Positions 27,172-36,048 of a stretch of 36,522 nt of DNA are shown in pieces. The DNA comes from Acholeplasmataceae bacterium (GTDB taxonomy: Bacteria; Bacillota_I; Bacilli_A; Acholeplasmatales; Acholeplasmataceae): positions 1 through 36,522 of the forward strand of contig JALQTF010000011.1 in NCBI GenBank assembly GCA_023264085.1, written 5' to 3'. The notes under the pieces were generated by a model, which did not search any database, was not told where the DNA came from, and was given only the letters and a program-made list of their open reading frames with translations. The translations under genes were made by a program, and so were the position numbers. Numbering within the stretch: position 1 is the first letter of the stretch; each line of letters starts with the position of its first letter.

Positions 27172-28510
27172 AAAATCTCAATACCACTTGTACACCTTCT
27201 TTTATATTTCTAATGTAAAATGACCCGTCATGTGCTTTCATCACCTGATCCACAATCGCTAACCCTAACCCTAGTCCATCAGAGTTCACTTTATAAAATG
27301 TTTGATTTAGAAATGGTAAATGTTCATCCTCTATTGGTTTTGCTTCATTGAAAATCAATATATCAAAATAATCTTGATATTGTTGATACTTAATTTCAAT
27401 CATTGCATTTATATTTCTAAATTTTATCGCATTGTTTAAGACATTTATTATCACTTGTCTTATACTCAGTGCATCAATATGTAGTATTTTAGCGGATTTA
27501 GGTTTAATATGGTCAAATTTGACGTCACGATGTATCAATGATAATTCATTTGTGATATCTTCTACAAGTGTATAAATCCCTAAATGCTTTTTGTTCAAGG
27601 TGTTAGTATGGCTTTGCAATTTAGAGATAAGCATGACATCATCCGTCAATTTCTCAATAAGTTTAATTTGAGTATGAATCATTTTATAATACATTTCAAC
27701 TTTGTCAGTGTCACTTGTAACTGTCAATAAATCGATTGCTGATTGAATCACAGAAATAGGTGTTCTAATTTCATGAGATATGTTTGCAATAAATGTTTTT
27801 GATAATTGTTCTTGTTTTTTTTCTTTTTCAAGTTCATTTTTCAGTGTGTCAATCGAATCTTTTAACCTTTTTTTCATAGATATAAAAGAAACCATCAATG
27901 TGTTGAACTCATCGTTTCTACGATTATAAGGTACTGACAGATCATTTGATTTAGTTAATTGTATGAGTTGATGAATTGGTTTTGAAAATCGTTTTGAAAT
28001 GAACCAAGCAGTTAAAATTGACATGATGATGCCTAAACTCGTGATATAGAGGAATAGATCATTAATGAGAGAAATACTTTGATTTAGACCTTCTAATGAA
28101 CGTTGATATACAAAAACATATTCTGTTTTAATCATTAAAACTTGCATAAAATTTTGATCTAATGTATCGATTTCTTCAATGATGATGCTTTCTTCGTTCA
28201 GCTGAATGAGTATTCTAATTGGCAAATTACTAGTATTGCCATAAAGACCTTGACCTGTCAAATCATAAATCATCATTCGACCATTATTCGTAGATAAAAA
28301 GTTATTTACAATTTCTAAATGATTATCTGGGTCACTTGAATTCAAATCTAAATATAAACCTTCTATCGTTTCAATCATTTTAGATTCTAAATCATTTTTA
28401 TAAATCGAAGGAACTAATAAGTTTTGAGCGACACCTAAAATAACAAAAACGATTACCATTATCCCAACGATAAATAACAAAAGTTTATAAAAAATAGGGA
28501 ATTGTTTCAT
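27161..28510 (-). CDS. Sensor histidine kinase (TM-extracytoplasmic-TM-HAMP-HisKA-HATPase)
   Basis: FIANISHEIRTPISVIQSA H-box, VLNNAIKFRN N-box, GLGLAIVDQV. Confidence 0.93.
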   Translation of the reverse strand: MKQFPIFYKLLLFIVGIMVIVFVILGVAQNLLVPSIYKNDLESKMIETIEGLYLDLNSSDPDNHLEIVNNFLSTNNGRMMIYDLTGQGLYGNTSNLPIRILIQLNEESIIIEEIDTLDQNFMQVLMIKTEYVFVYQRSLEGLNQSISLINDLFLYITSLGIIMSILTAWFISKRFSKPIHQLIQLTKSNDLSVPYNRRNDEFNTLMVSFISMKKRLKDSIDTLKNELEKEKKQEQLSKTFIANISHEIRTPISVIQSAIDLLTVTSDTDKVEMYYKMIHTQIKLIEKLTDDVMLISKLQSHTNTLNKKHLGIYTLVEDITNELSLIHRDVKFDHIKPKSAKILHIDALSIRQVIINVLNNAIKFRNINAMIEIKYQQYQDYFDILIFNEAKPIEDEHLPFLNQTFYKVNSDGLGLGLAIVDQVMKAHDGSFYIRNIKEGVQVVLRFYDV

Positions 28511-29157
28511 CTTTGAACCTCAAAATAATAACCCACTCCAAATACAGTATGAATGCAAGAAACATGAGATAACTTATGTCGAATGCGTTTAATTGTTGTA
28601 TCTACTGTGCGTGTATCTCCATCAAATAAATAACCCCAACATGTCTCAAGGAGTCTTTCTCTTGAAATCACTTCTTTTGGGTGTTCAAAGAGATATTGCA
28701 ACACTTCAAATTCTTGTTTGGTAAGTTTTGTTTTATTTCCATCAACATTAACTTCATATGTATGCCTAATAAGTTGAAAGGCTGTGTGATTCGAATGTAT
28801 TACAGATAACATGTGTTCGATTCTTAAATGTAATTCTTTTAATGAAAATGGTTTTGTAAGGTAATCATCAGCGCCAAGTTCTAAACCGAATATTTTATCT
28901 GAGGCTTCACTTCGAGCAGTTAACATGATTACAGGAACTGAAAATGATTGTTTAATCTTTCTCAATACGGACCATCCATCTAAATCATCGAGCATCACAT
29001 CTAATATGACTCCATCGATCGTTTTAGAGGTTATCACATCCATAACCTCAGAACCCTTTGATACTAAAAAAACATCATATGAATGAGATGAAAAATAATC
29101 TTTTAAAAGCGTTTGTAAGTTGGTATCATTTTCAACAATTAGAAGTTTTTTATTCAT
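28507..29157 (-). CDS. OmpR/PhoB-family response regulator
   Basis: LLIVENDTNLQTLL, VILDVMLDDLDG, VIMLTARSE, GADDYLTKPFSLKEL; C-terminal winged helix LTKQEFEVLQYLFEHP...DTRTVDTTIKRIRHKL. Confidence 0.96.
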   Translation of the reverse strand: MNKKLLIVENDTNLQTLLKDYFSSHSYDVFLVSKGSEVMDVITSKTIDGVILDVMLDDLDGWSVLRKIKQSFSVPVIMLTARSEASDKIFGLELGADDYLTKPFSLKELHLRIEHMLSVIHSNHTAFQLIRHTYEVNVDGNKTKLTKQEFEVLQYLFEHPKEVISRERLLETCWGYLFDGDTRTVDTTIKRIRHKLSHVSCIHTVFGVGYYFEVQR

Positions 29158-29215
29158 ATCTATATTTTATCATGATGAAACCATAAAAAAACGTTCGTTT
29201 GAAAATTGTTAGATG

Positions 29216-29250
29216 TTTGACACAACTTTGACATAAATCTTGATTATAAT
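29216..29250 (+). promoter_or_regulatory. Direct repeat TTTGACA-N4-TTTGACA upstream of -10 TATAAT (29245-29250)
   Basis: 29216-29222 and 29227-29233, 11-bp period; covers the -35 region. Confidence 0.6.
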
Positions 29251-29274
29251 GAATGTAATTCTTGGAGGTATCTC

Positions 29275-31179
29275 ATGAAAAAAATATTATTACTTTTTGT
29301 TGCTTTTCTATTTGTAATCACTTTAGCTTCTTGTGATCAAATGATCACACATTATTCAGTTGACTCGCATTCACAATTATCTTATGTAAAAGATTATGAT
29401 CAATTTAAACAACTCATCGAACAAAATCAAGATAGTTACAATCGGTTTTATCCTGAAGCTGTTTTTGAAAGTGTTGAAATGGATGATAATACAACTTCTG
29501 AAAAATCAGATGTTTCTACGACAAATGTACAAGTCCAAGGGATTGATGAAGGCGATATTGTTAAAGTAGATGATACAAGAATATATATGTTGAGCTATGA
29601 TGCATTTTATGTAATAGATATAACTACAGATGAAATGTCATTGTTGCTCTCTCAGTCACTTGAATCTTCAAGAGAGGATTCAAGTTATACATATTATCAA
29701 GAACTTTACATAACAGAAAACGAAGTCATTGTAATAGGTCAGCGTTATTCTTATTATTTACAATCTAGAGATGGTCAAACAAAAGAAAGTGATTTTATCG
29801 ATATTGAACCTTGGTACTACTTTGGTTTACCTGAATCTGTTATTGAAATATACGATAAAGCATCCCTTACATTACAAGATACCTTTTTGGTCTCTGGATA
29901 TTTATCAAGTTCTCGTTTAATTGATAATCGTTTATATGTCATTACAAAACAAGATATTTTTCTTTATGAGGATATTGATCCAAGACCTCAACTCACGCAT
30001 AATTCCGATGTTTATATGCAACCTTATGAAAATATTCAATACATTGCTTCTTTAGAAACTCTTGAAAACTATACCAATATATTATTTGTTGAATTCGATG
30101 ACACACTAACATATGAATTAAAAACATATTTAGGTCAAAGTTATTGGGGTCATACTTATGTCACTTTTGATAGTATTTATTTTGCAGGTAACACGTATCA
30201 GTTTGATGAATTGACGAATACGTATGTTTCTAAAGGTGTCATTATACGCTATATTATCAATACTGATGGTTCAACTTCCTTTGGTGGCTATCAAACATAC
30301 GAAGGTTATATCATCAATCAATTTGCAATTGATCAATATGATCAAACATTACGACTTTTAACAACAGATGGTTGGGGAGACACAGTAGTTAATCGTCTGT
30401 ATATATTTTCTTTAGATTTGAATGACAACAATGAGCCTATAATGAATCAGTTAGCATTATTAGATGAAGGTATCGGTAAACCTAGAGAACGTGTTCAATC
30501 TGTACGATTTAATGAAGATATCGTGACTGTTGTAACCTTTGAACAAACAGATCCACTTTATATCATCGATATTTCAAATCCATTACAACCACTAATTACA
30601 AGTGAGCTTGAAATTACTGGTTTTGCAACCTATCAGCACCCTTGGAAAAATGATACTTTGATTAATATTGGTTATGAAACAGATAATGAAGGTCGAATTA
30701 TTGGTCTAAAAATCGCTATGTTTGATACTTCTGATATTTCCAATCTTAACCAAATTGGTTCTGAATTAACATTTTTAAATGGTAATCAAGGTTGGACATA
30801 TTCTGAAGCTCTTCACAATCATAAAGCTTTACTTTTCTCTGAATCTCACGATTTCTTTGGATTTGCGATGACACGTTATCAATGGATTGAAACTGCCGAA
30901 AATTTTAGTTATATGAATATTCAAGAATATATGTTATTTAATATCGATTTAAACAATACAAATTTACCACTAAGTGTTAAAGCAACTTTTTCTCATCAAT
31001 TTTTTATGCAAACACTCACTTTAGATTCAAATGCGTATTATCTATCTTATACGTTTGGCATTCAACGTGCAGTTTATGTGAATGATATCATCTACTTCAT
31101 TTCACTTGGTGGTGTAACATCATATAATCTAAATGATTTAACAACGATGACAGATTCATTATTGTTATATTCAGAATAA
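29275..31179 (+). CDS. Secreted lipoprotein with beta-propeller domain (Beta_propel/PF09826-like)
   Basis: Lipobox TLASCD; TNVQVQGIDEGDIVKVDDTRIYMLSYDAFYVID characteristic motif; SD ttggagg. Confidence 0.82.
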   Translation: MKKILLLFVAFLFVITLASCDQMITHYSVDSHSQLSYVKDYDQFKQLIEQNQDSYNRFYPEAVFESVEMDDNTTSEKSDVSTTNVQVQGIDEGDIVKVDDTRIYMLSYDAFYVIDITTDEMSLLLSQSLESSREDSSYTYYQELYITENEVIVIGQRYSYYLQSRDGQTKESDFIDIEPWYYFGLPESVIEIYDKASLTLQDTFLVSGYLSSSRLIDNRLYVITKQDIFLYEDIDPRPQLTHNSDVYMQPYENIQYIASLETLENYTNILFVEFDDTLTYELKTYLGQSYWGHTYVTFDSIYFAGNTYQFDELTNTYVSKGVIIRYIINTDGSTSFGGYQTYEGYIINQFAIDQYDQTLRLLTTDGWGDTVVNRLYIFSLDLNDNNEPIMNQLALLDEGIGKPRERVQSVRFNEDIVTVVTFEQTDPLYIIDISNPLQPLITSELEITGFATYQHPWKNDTLINIGYETDNEGRIIGLKIAMFDTSDISNLNQIGSELTFLNGNQGWTYSEALHNHKALLFSESHDFFGFAMTRYQWIETAENFSYMNIQEYMLFNIDLNNTNLPLSVKATFSHQFFMQTLTLDSNAYYLSYTFGIQRAVYVNDIIYFISLGGVTSYNLNDLTTMTDSLLLYSE

Positions 31180-31216
31180 AATAAAAGGACAATAATTTAA
31201 TGGTTATTGTCCTTTA
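31180..31216. terminator. Bidirectional terminator
   Basis: AAAAGGACAATAA-tttaatgg-TTATTGTCCTTT. Confidence 0.8.
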
Positions 31217-31219
31217 TTT

Positions 31220-32707
31220 TTATACCACTTGTTTTCTTGTAATATCTAATGCAACTTTACTTATCGCAATGAAGATCACATAAAACTCTAAACGACCTAA
31301 AAACATACCAAATGTGCCTGTCCACAATAAGAAACCTGGCGCATTTGCATTTAAAATTCCAACCGATAGTCCAACAGTTCCTAGTGCACTTGCAAATTCA
31401 AACAAGCTATCTTCAAACGTATATCCATATAACATGATCATGAATGCACCGATAAGTAATATCACAATATATGTTGTAATAAACATATAGTTTTGTGTAA
31501 TTTCATCTTGTTCAATGACCATTTTTTTACCTAAACGATTGATAAATTTTGTCCGAACAGTTTTTTTATGGCTTAACATGTCTTTGATTTGCCAATATTG
31601 TGACTTCACCATAAGTCCAATACGATACTGTTTGATTCCACCTGCTGTAGAGCCAGTACCTGCACCTAATATCATTGTTAAAATAATTAAGAAAAATAAT
31701 GTAGATGGCAAGTTTGTAAACCCAGAAATATTTTGATAACCAGTTCCTGTGATTGAAGAAATTAACTGAAAACTTGAGATTCGTAAGGATTCACCAAAAG
31801 TAAGTTGTAACTGCTGCATCACACTTATGGTTCCAAAAATAATCGATACAACTGCAATAAAGGCAAAAACTTTTAATTCAATATGTGAAAAAACATCTTT
31901 AAATTTTTTTCTAAATAGTAACAAATGAACAAAAAAGTTTGTTCCGCCTAAAATCATTAAAATGATGGTAATGATTTCAATTTCTAAACTTTGATAAAAC
32001 CCTATAGAGGCACTTTTCGTAGAAAATCCACCTGTTGCAACGGCACTAATCGAATGATTGATCGCATCAAACAGTGGCATACCAAATAAGACATAAAATA
32101 GAATGCCTAAAACAATATAGAAAACATAAATACGCATAATGATCTGACCTGATTTTAATAAATTTGGTACCAATCGATCACTATGTCCTTCTGCTTGATA
32201 CAATCGCATGCCTAACTTATCGGAAATAGCAGATGTTAAAACTAGAACGAATCCTACACCACCAAAAAACTGTAAAAATGAACGATAAAGAAGTAATATT
32301 TTTGGTGCATTTGTAACATCGACGACACTCAAACCTGTTGTTGAATATCCACTGGTGATTTCAAAAGCAGCATGTGTGAAACTATATCCTAATAGTAACA
32401 TTGGAATGGTAGATAAAAGGATGCCTAAAACCCAAGTACCAACAACTAGTACAGCATCCTGATGACGTGCAAGTTGACTTTTTTCAAATTGCTTAAAATA
32501 TCTTTGAAATAAAACACCTATGATGATAAGTGACAATCCCGGTATGGCAAAATTTAAACTTAATTGCCATTCAGATATATCAAAAAACAATGCAATAAGT
32601 GGCATCAACATGATGATACCAATGACAATCATAAACATTGTTAAATAACTAAAGATGAGTTTAAATCCGATTAATTTTTTAATGTCTGTCGTATTCGTAT
32701 CTTGCAT
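31220..32707 (-). CDS. trkH: TrkH/KtrB-family potassium uptake channel subunit
   Basis: Repeated filter motifs GYSTTGLSV, ATGGFSTK, TGTGYQNISG, GTVGLSVG. Confidence 0.92.
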   Translation of the reverse strand: MQDTNTTDIKKLIGFKLIFSYLTMFMIVIGIIMLMPLIALFFDISEWQLSLNFAIPGLSLIIIGVLFQRYFKQFEKSQLARHQDAVLVVGTWVLGILLSTIPMLLLGYSFTHAAFEITSGYSTTGLSVVDVTNAPKILLLYRSFLQFFGGVGFVLVLTSAISDKLGMRLYQAEGHSDRLVPNLLKSGQIIMRIYVFYIVLGILFYVLFGMPLFDAINHSISAVATGGFSTKSASIGFYQSLEIEIITIILMILGGTNFFVHLLLFRKKFKDVFSHIELKVFAFIAVVSIIFGTISVMQQLQLTFGESLRISSFQLISSITGTGYQNISGFTNLPSTLFFLIILTMILGAGTGSTAGGIKQYRIGLMVKSQYWQIKDMLSHKKTVRTKFINRLGKKMVIEQDEITQNYMFITTYIVILLIGAFMIMLYGYTFEDSLFEFASALGTVGLSVGILNANAPGFLLWTGTFGMFLGRLEFYVIFIAISKVALDITRKQVV

Positions 32708-33372
32708 TATGAGTTTTTCTCGAAAAACTTAACAACTTTGTCTTTTTCAACAGGAGTTGTCACAATGAGAAGTTTATCTCCTTCTTTAATCATTGTATCC
32801 CCTTTAGGAATGATCGGAAGTGGATCTCTAAAGACACAACTGATGTTGATATTTGTTGGAAAATGAATATCTTTAATATATTGATTAATGAATGAAAATG
32901 TTGGTTGAACTTGAATTTCAACGACGACAATTTTATCTTCATCATCTAATGAAATAGTTCTACTAAGCTGTTGAATGACTGCATCGTTATTAATATTTTG
33001 TACTAAATAATTGGTTGCATTGATGACACGATCAATGCCTAAACTTTTAAATACTTTCACATTATTTGGATTTCTAACAATACATACAACTTTTTTTACG
33101 TCAAATAAGTTTTTAGCAGACATACTCATAATGTAATTGTCAGTATCATTTTCAGACAATGCAATAAAAACATCAGCATCTTTGATTTGAGCATCTTCTA
33201 AAACATAAATTTTTGTTGGATCACCAGCAAACACAGGCAAATCATGATGTGCTGATAAGTACTTTGCAAAGTCAATATCAGGATTAATAATGATGAGTTG
33301 ATGATTGCTTTTCTTAAATTCATTAATGATAAAATCAGCCTCTAAACGGCCGCCAGCTAATATGATTTTCAT
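32707..33372 (-). CDS. TrkA-like RCK protein with RCK_N and RCK_C domains, degenerate glycine motif
   Basis: KIILAGGRLEADFIINEF instead of GxGxxG; C-terminal RCK_C (VVVEIQVQPTFSFINQYIKDI...GDKLLIVTTP). Confidence 0.85.
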   Translation of the reverse strand: MKIILAGGRLEADFIINEFKKSNHQLIIINPDIDFAKYLSAHHDLPVFAGDPTKIYVLEDAQIKDADVFIALSENDTDNYIMSMSAKNLFDVKKVVCIVRNPNNVKVFKSLGIDRVINATNYLVQNINNDAVIQQLSRTISLDDEDKIVVVEIQVQPTFSFINQYIKDIHFPTNINISCVFRDPLPIIPKGDTMIKEGDKLLIVTTPVEKDKVVKFFEKNS

Positions 33373-33794
33373 GATCTATCCTCAACATCACTTTGAAATA
33401 ACGTTCTAAAACTATCTAATGATAGTTTATACGGATAAATCGCTTGGATGCGCTCATTATCTATGAGTTTTTCTTTTTCTGAATCCATTAAACGTATATA
33501 TATTTTCGGTACTTGAAAAATTTGATCACATATATGTGCAATCAAAATATTGACATTATCTCTATTCGTAGAGATCAACACATATTCTGCTTCTTCTATG
33601 AAAGCTTTTTTTAAAATTTCTAATTGTGTTGCATCGCCTACTTCAGTATATCCTGCAAATGTTTCATGTAACTTTCTAAATGAATCTTCATGGGCATCCA
33701 CGACGATGACTTGCATGCCTTCTTCGGACCTTTCGGTTGCAACTTGTCCACCAAAACGACCACACCCAATAACAACAAACTTATTTCGTTTCAT
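33369..33794 (-). CDS. TrkA-like RCK_N-only protein with canonical GCGRFG nucleotide motif
   Basis: FVVIGCGRFGGQVA, VVDAHEDSF, GDATQLEIL; no RCK_C domain; 4-nt overlap with next gene. Confidence 0.87.
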   Translation of the reverse strand: MKRNKFVVIGCGRFGGQVATERSEEGMQVIVVDAHEDSFRKLHETFAGYTEVGDATQLEILKKAFIEEAEYVLISTNRDNVNILIAHICDQIFQVPKIYIRLMDSEKEKLIDNERIQAIYPYKLSLDSFRTLFQSDVEDRS

Positions 33795-33884
33795 AACAAA
33801 CCTTGCTTTCTTTAAATCATGAGTATTTTATCATAATTTTACTAATTTAAGTCATGATAAGGTTTTCATTAAAGAAAAATCGCA

Positions 33885-34388
33885 TCAAATAAATGCGAGT
33901 ATTTTCTCTAAGATTATCTTTTCAATTTCAATGAGATCAAACGAAGTTTGACACTCTAACTTCATAGAAGTGACATTTAACGTTGAAAAAACTGTTTGAT
34001 TAATATTCACACCAAATCCAATAACGGCACCTAAGACATTTTGATTTCGTGTTTTCGACTCCACAATCACACCTGCAATTTTATTTTTTTTCACGAGAAT
34101 ATCATTCGGTTCTTTAAAAGTGACATCGCTCATATAATTCTTCAAAATATCAACAATAATGAGTGCAATATCTCTTTGTAGATGAATTAACTTCTCTGTA
34201 GATATATCTTTTATGAGTATTGAACATAAAACATTTTGATCTTTTTCTGATTCCCAAACACGATCAAATTGTCCATGCCCTTCAGTTTGATAACCTGCAG
34301 ATAAAACGGTTAAATGTGGAAATGCATCTATATGCATCAGCAATTCTTTTTGAGTCGATGATACCACTTTTTTGTGTATGTAGGTCAT
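33885..34388 (-). CDS. birA: Minimal biotin-[acetyl-CoA carboxylase] ligase (BPL/LplA superfamily)
   Basis: STQKE, TEGHGQFDRVWES, FKEPNDILVKKNKIAGVIVES, GFGVNIN; no N-terminal HTH. Confidence 0.82.
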   Translation of the reverse strand: MTYIHKKVVSSTQKELLMHIDAFPHLTVLSAGYQTEGHGQFDRVWESEKDQNVLCSILIKDISTEKLIHLQRDIALIIVDILKNYMSDVTFKEPNDILVKKNKIAGVIVESKTRNQNVLGAVIGFGVNINQTVFSTLNVTSMKLECQTSFDLIEIEKIILEKILAFI

Positions 34389-34807
34389 TGCACCGCAAAA
34401 GAAAATTCTGATTCAACAACAAGTTCATTTCCAACGTAAGCAAAAGCTTCACCAAAGCCAAAATTCGAACGTAATTTTGTTAATTCGACTTGAAGAGTTA
34501 GTGTATCATTTGGAACAACTTGACGTCTAATTTTTGTATTTTTTATACCTGTAAAGTAGGCAATTTTACCTTTATATTGTTCATCACTGAGTAGTAAAAA
34601 TGCACCAACCTGCGCGAGTGACTCGACAATTAATACACCAGGCATCACTGGTTTTTGAGGAAAGTGACCTTTAAAAAAATCAAAGGTTTCTTTCACGAAT
34701 AATTTACCAATGGCTTTTTTTAGTGGTTCTATATGCGTAATCTCATCAATAAATAAGAATGGATCACGATGAGGAATCACTGCTTTAATTTGTTCTTTAT
34801 TAAACAT
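34385..34807 (-). CDS. fabZ: 3-hydroxyacyl-ACP dehydratase FabZ
   Basis: IPHRDPFLFIDEI, GHFPQKPVMPGVLIVESLAQVGA. Confidence 0.96.
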   Translation of the reverse strand: MFNKEQIKAVIPHRDPFLFIDEITHIEPLKKAIGKLFVKETFDFFKGHFPQKPVMPGVLIVESLAQVGAFLLLSDEQYKGKIAYFTGIKNTKIRRQVVPNDTLTLQVELTKLRSNFGFGEAFAYVGNELVVESEFSFAVQ

Positions 34808-34809
34808 AA

Positions 34810-36048
34810 TTATACCTTCTTGAAAATTAAGATTGCATTTTGTCCACCAAAACCTAAATTCATATTGATGGCATATTGCATGTCTTTTCTCACTGCTTGA
34901 TTCGGTGTGTAATTGAGGTCACAATCTTCATCAGCTTCTTTGTAGTTAATGGTTGGTGGAATGATGCCATTTCTTAACGCTTCTACTGTAAACACACTCT
35001 CAATTGCACCTGAAGCACCGAGTGCATGTCCAGTCATGGATTTTGTTGAACTCACATTTAGTTTGTATGCATGATCTTTAAATACTTTTTTAATCCCCAA
35101 TGTCTCGAATTTATCATTTAATGGTGTGGATGTTCCATGTGCGTTAATATAGTCAATCGCTTCTTTTTCTATACCAGCATCGTTAAGTGCAAGTTCTAAT
35201 GCTCTAGTAACACCTTCTGCATTTTCATCGGGAGCAGTAATGTGATATGCGTCAGATGTTGATCCATATCCTACGATTTCACCTAAAATATTTGCTTTTC
35301 TTGCAACTGCACGCTCATACTCTTCTAAAATGAGTACCCCTGCTCCTTCTGCAATCACAAATCCTTCACGACGTTTGTCAAATGGCATAGAGGCATTATG
35401 AATATCATCTGTTTGAATGAGAGCACGCATATTCGCAAATCCATTCACACCAATTGGGTTAATCGGTGCTTCTGATCCACCTGCAAATGCAATATCTAAA
35501 TAACCATCTCGAATATATCTAAACGCTTCACCAATTGAGTTAGTTGCTGCTGAGCAAGCAGTAACAACAGGTAAATTTGGTCCTTTTGCTTGATATTGCA
35601 TCGATATTGCACCACCGATTAAATTGATGATCGCTGCAGGAATAAAAAATGGTGACATACGGTCAACACCACGTAATACTGATACTTCTGTCTCTTTATT
35701 AATTGTTGTGAGACCTCCAATACCAGAACTTACAAATGTACCGAATCTAAATGGATCGCCAACATTCGATTCATTAAGACCACTTTGTTCATAAGCTTCT
35801 TTCGCAGCAACAAGAGCTAAATTGATTGCGCGATCTTGACGTTTAATTGATTTTTTCTCTATGTAATCTTCAAAATTGAGGTTTTTTACTTCTCCACCAA
35901 TTTTTACTTTCCAAGTTTCAGTATCAAATAAAGTAATTTTATCGATACCATTTTTACCTTCTATAGCTGATTGAAATGATGTTTTTACATCATTTCCAAT
36001 AGGACTTACGAGTCCAAGTCCAGTAATTACAACACGTCTTTTACTCAT
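34810..36048 (-). CDS. fabF: Beta-ketoacyl-ACP synthase II
   Basis: VVITGLGLVSPIGND, VTACSAATNSIGEA, NAHGTSTPLND, STKSMTGHALGASGAIE. Confidence 0.97.
   Translation of the reverse strand: MSKRRVVITGLGLVSPIGNDVKTSFQSAIEGKNGIDKITLFDTETWKVKIGGEVKNLNFEDYIEKKSIKRQDRAINLALVAAKEAYEQSGLNESNVGDPFRFGTFVSSGIGGLTTINKETEVSVLRGVDRMSPFFIPAAIINLIGGAISMQYQAKGPNLPVVTACSAATNSIGEAFRYIRDGYLDIAFAGGSEAPINPIGVNGFANMRALIQTDDIHNASMPFDKRREGFVIAEGAGVLILEEYERAVARKANILGEIVGYGSTSDAYHITAPDENAEGVTRALELALNDAGIEKEAIDYINAHGTSTPLNDKFETLGIKKVFKDHAYKLNVSSTKSMTGHALGASGAIESVFTVEALRNGIIPPTINYKEADEDCDLNYTPNQAVRKDMQYAINMNLGFGGQNAILIFKKV

Noticed and set aside
29234-29244. Third copy of the TTTGACA repeat (TCTTGAT)
   Set aside because: Too few matching positions to count as a repeat.
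33550-33822. 90-aa + strand ORF
   Set aside because: Antisense to the RCK_N gene; no RBS.
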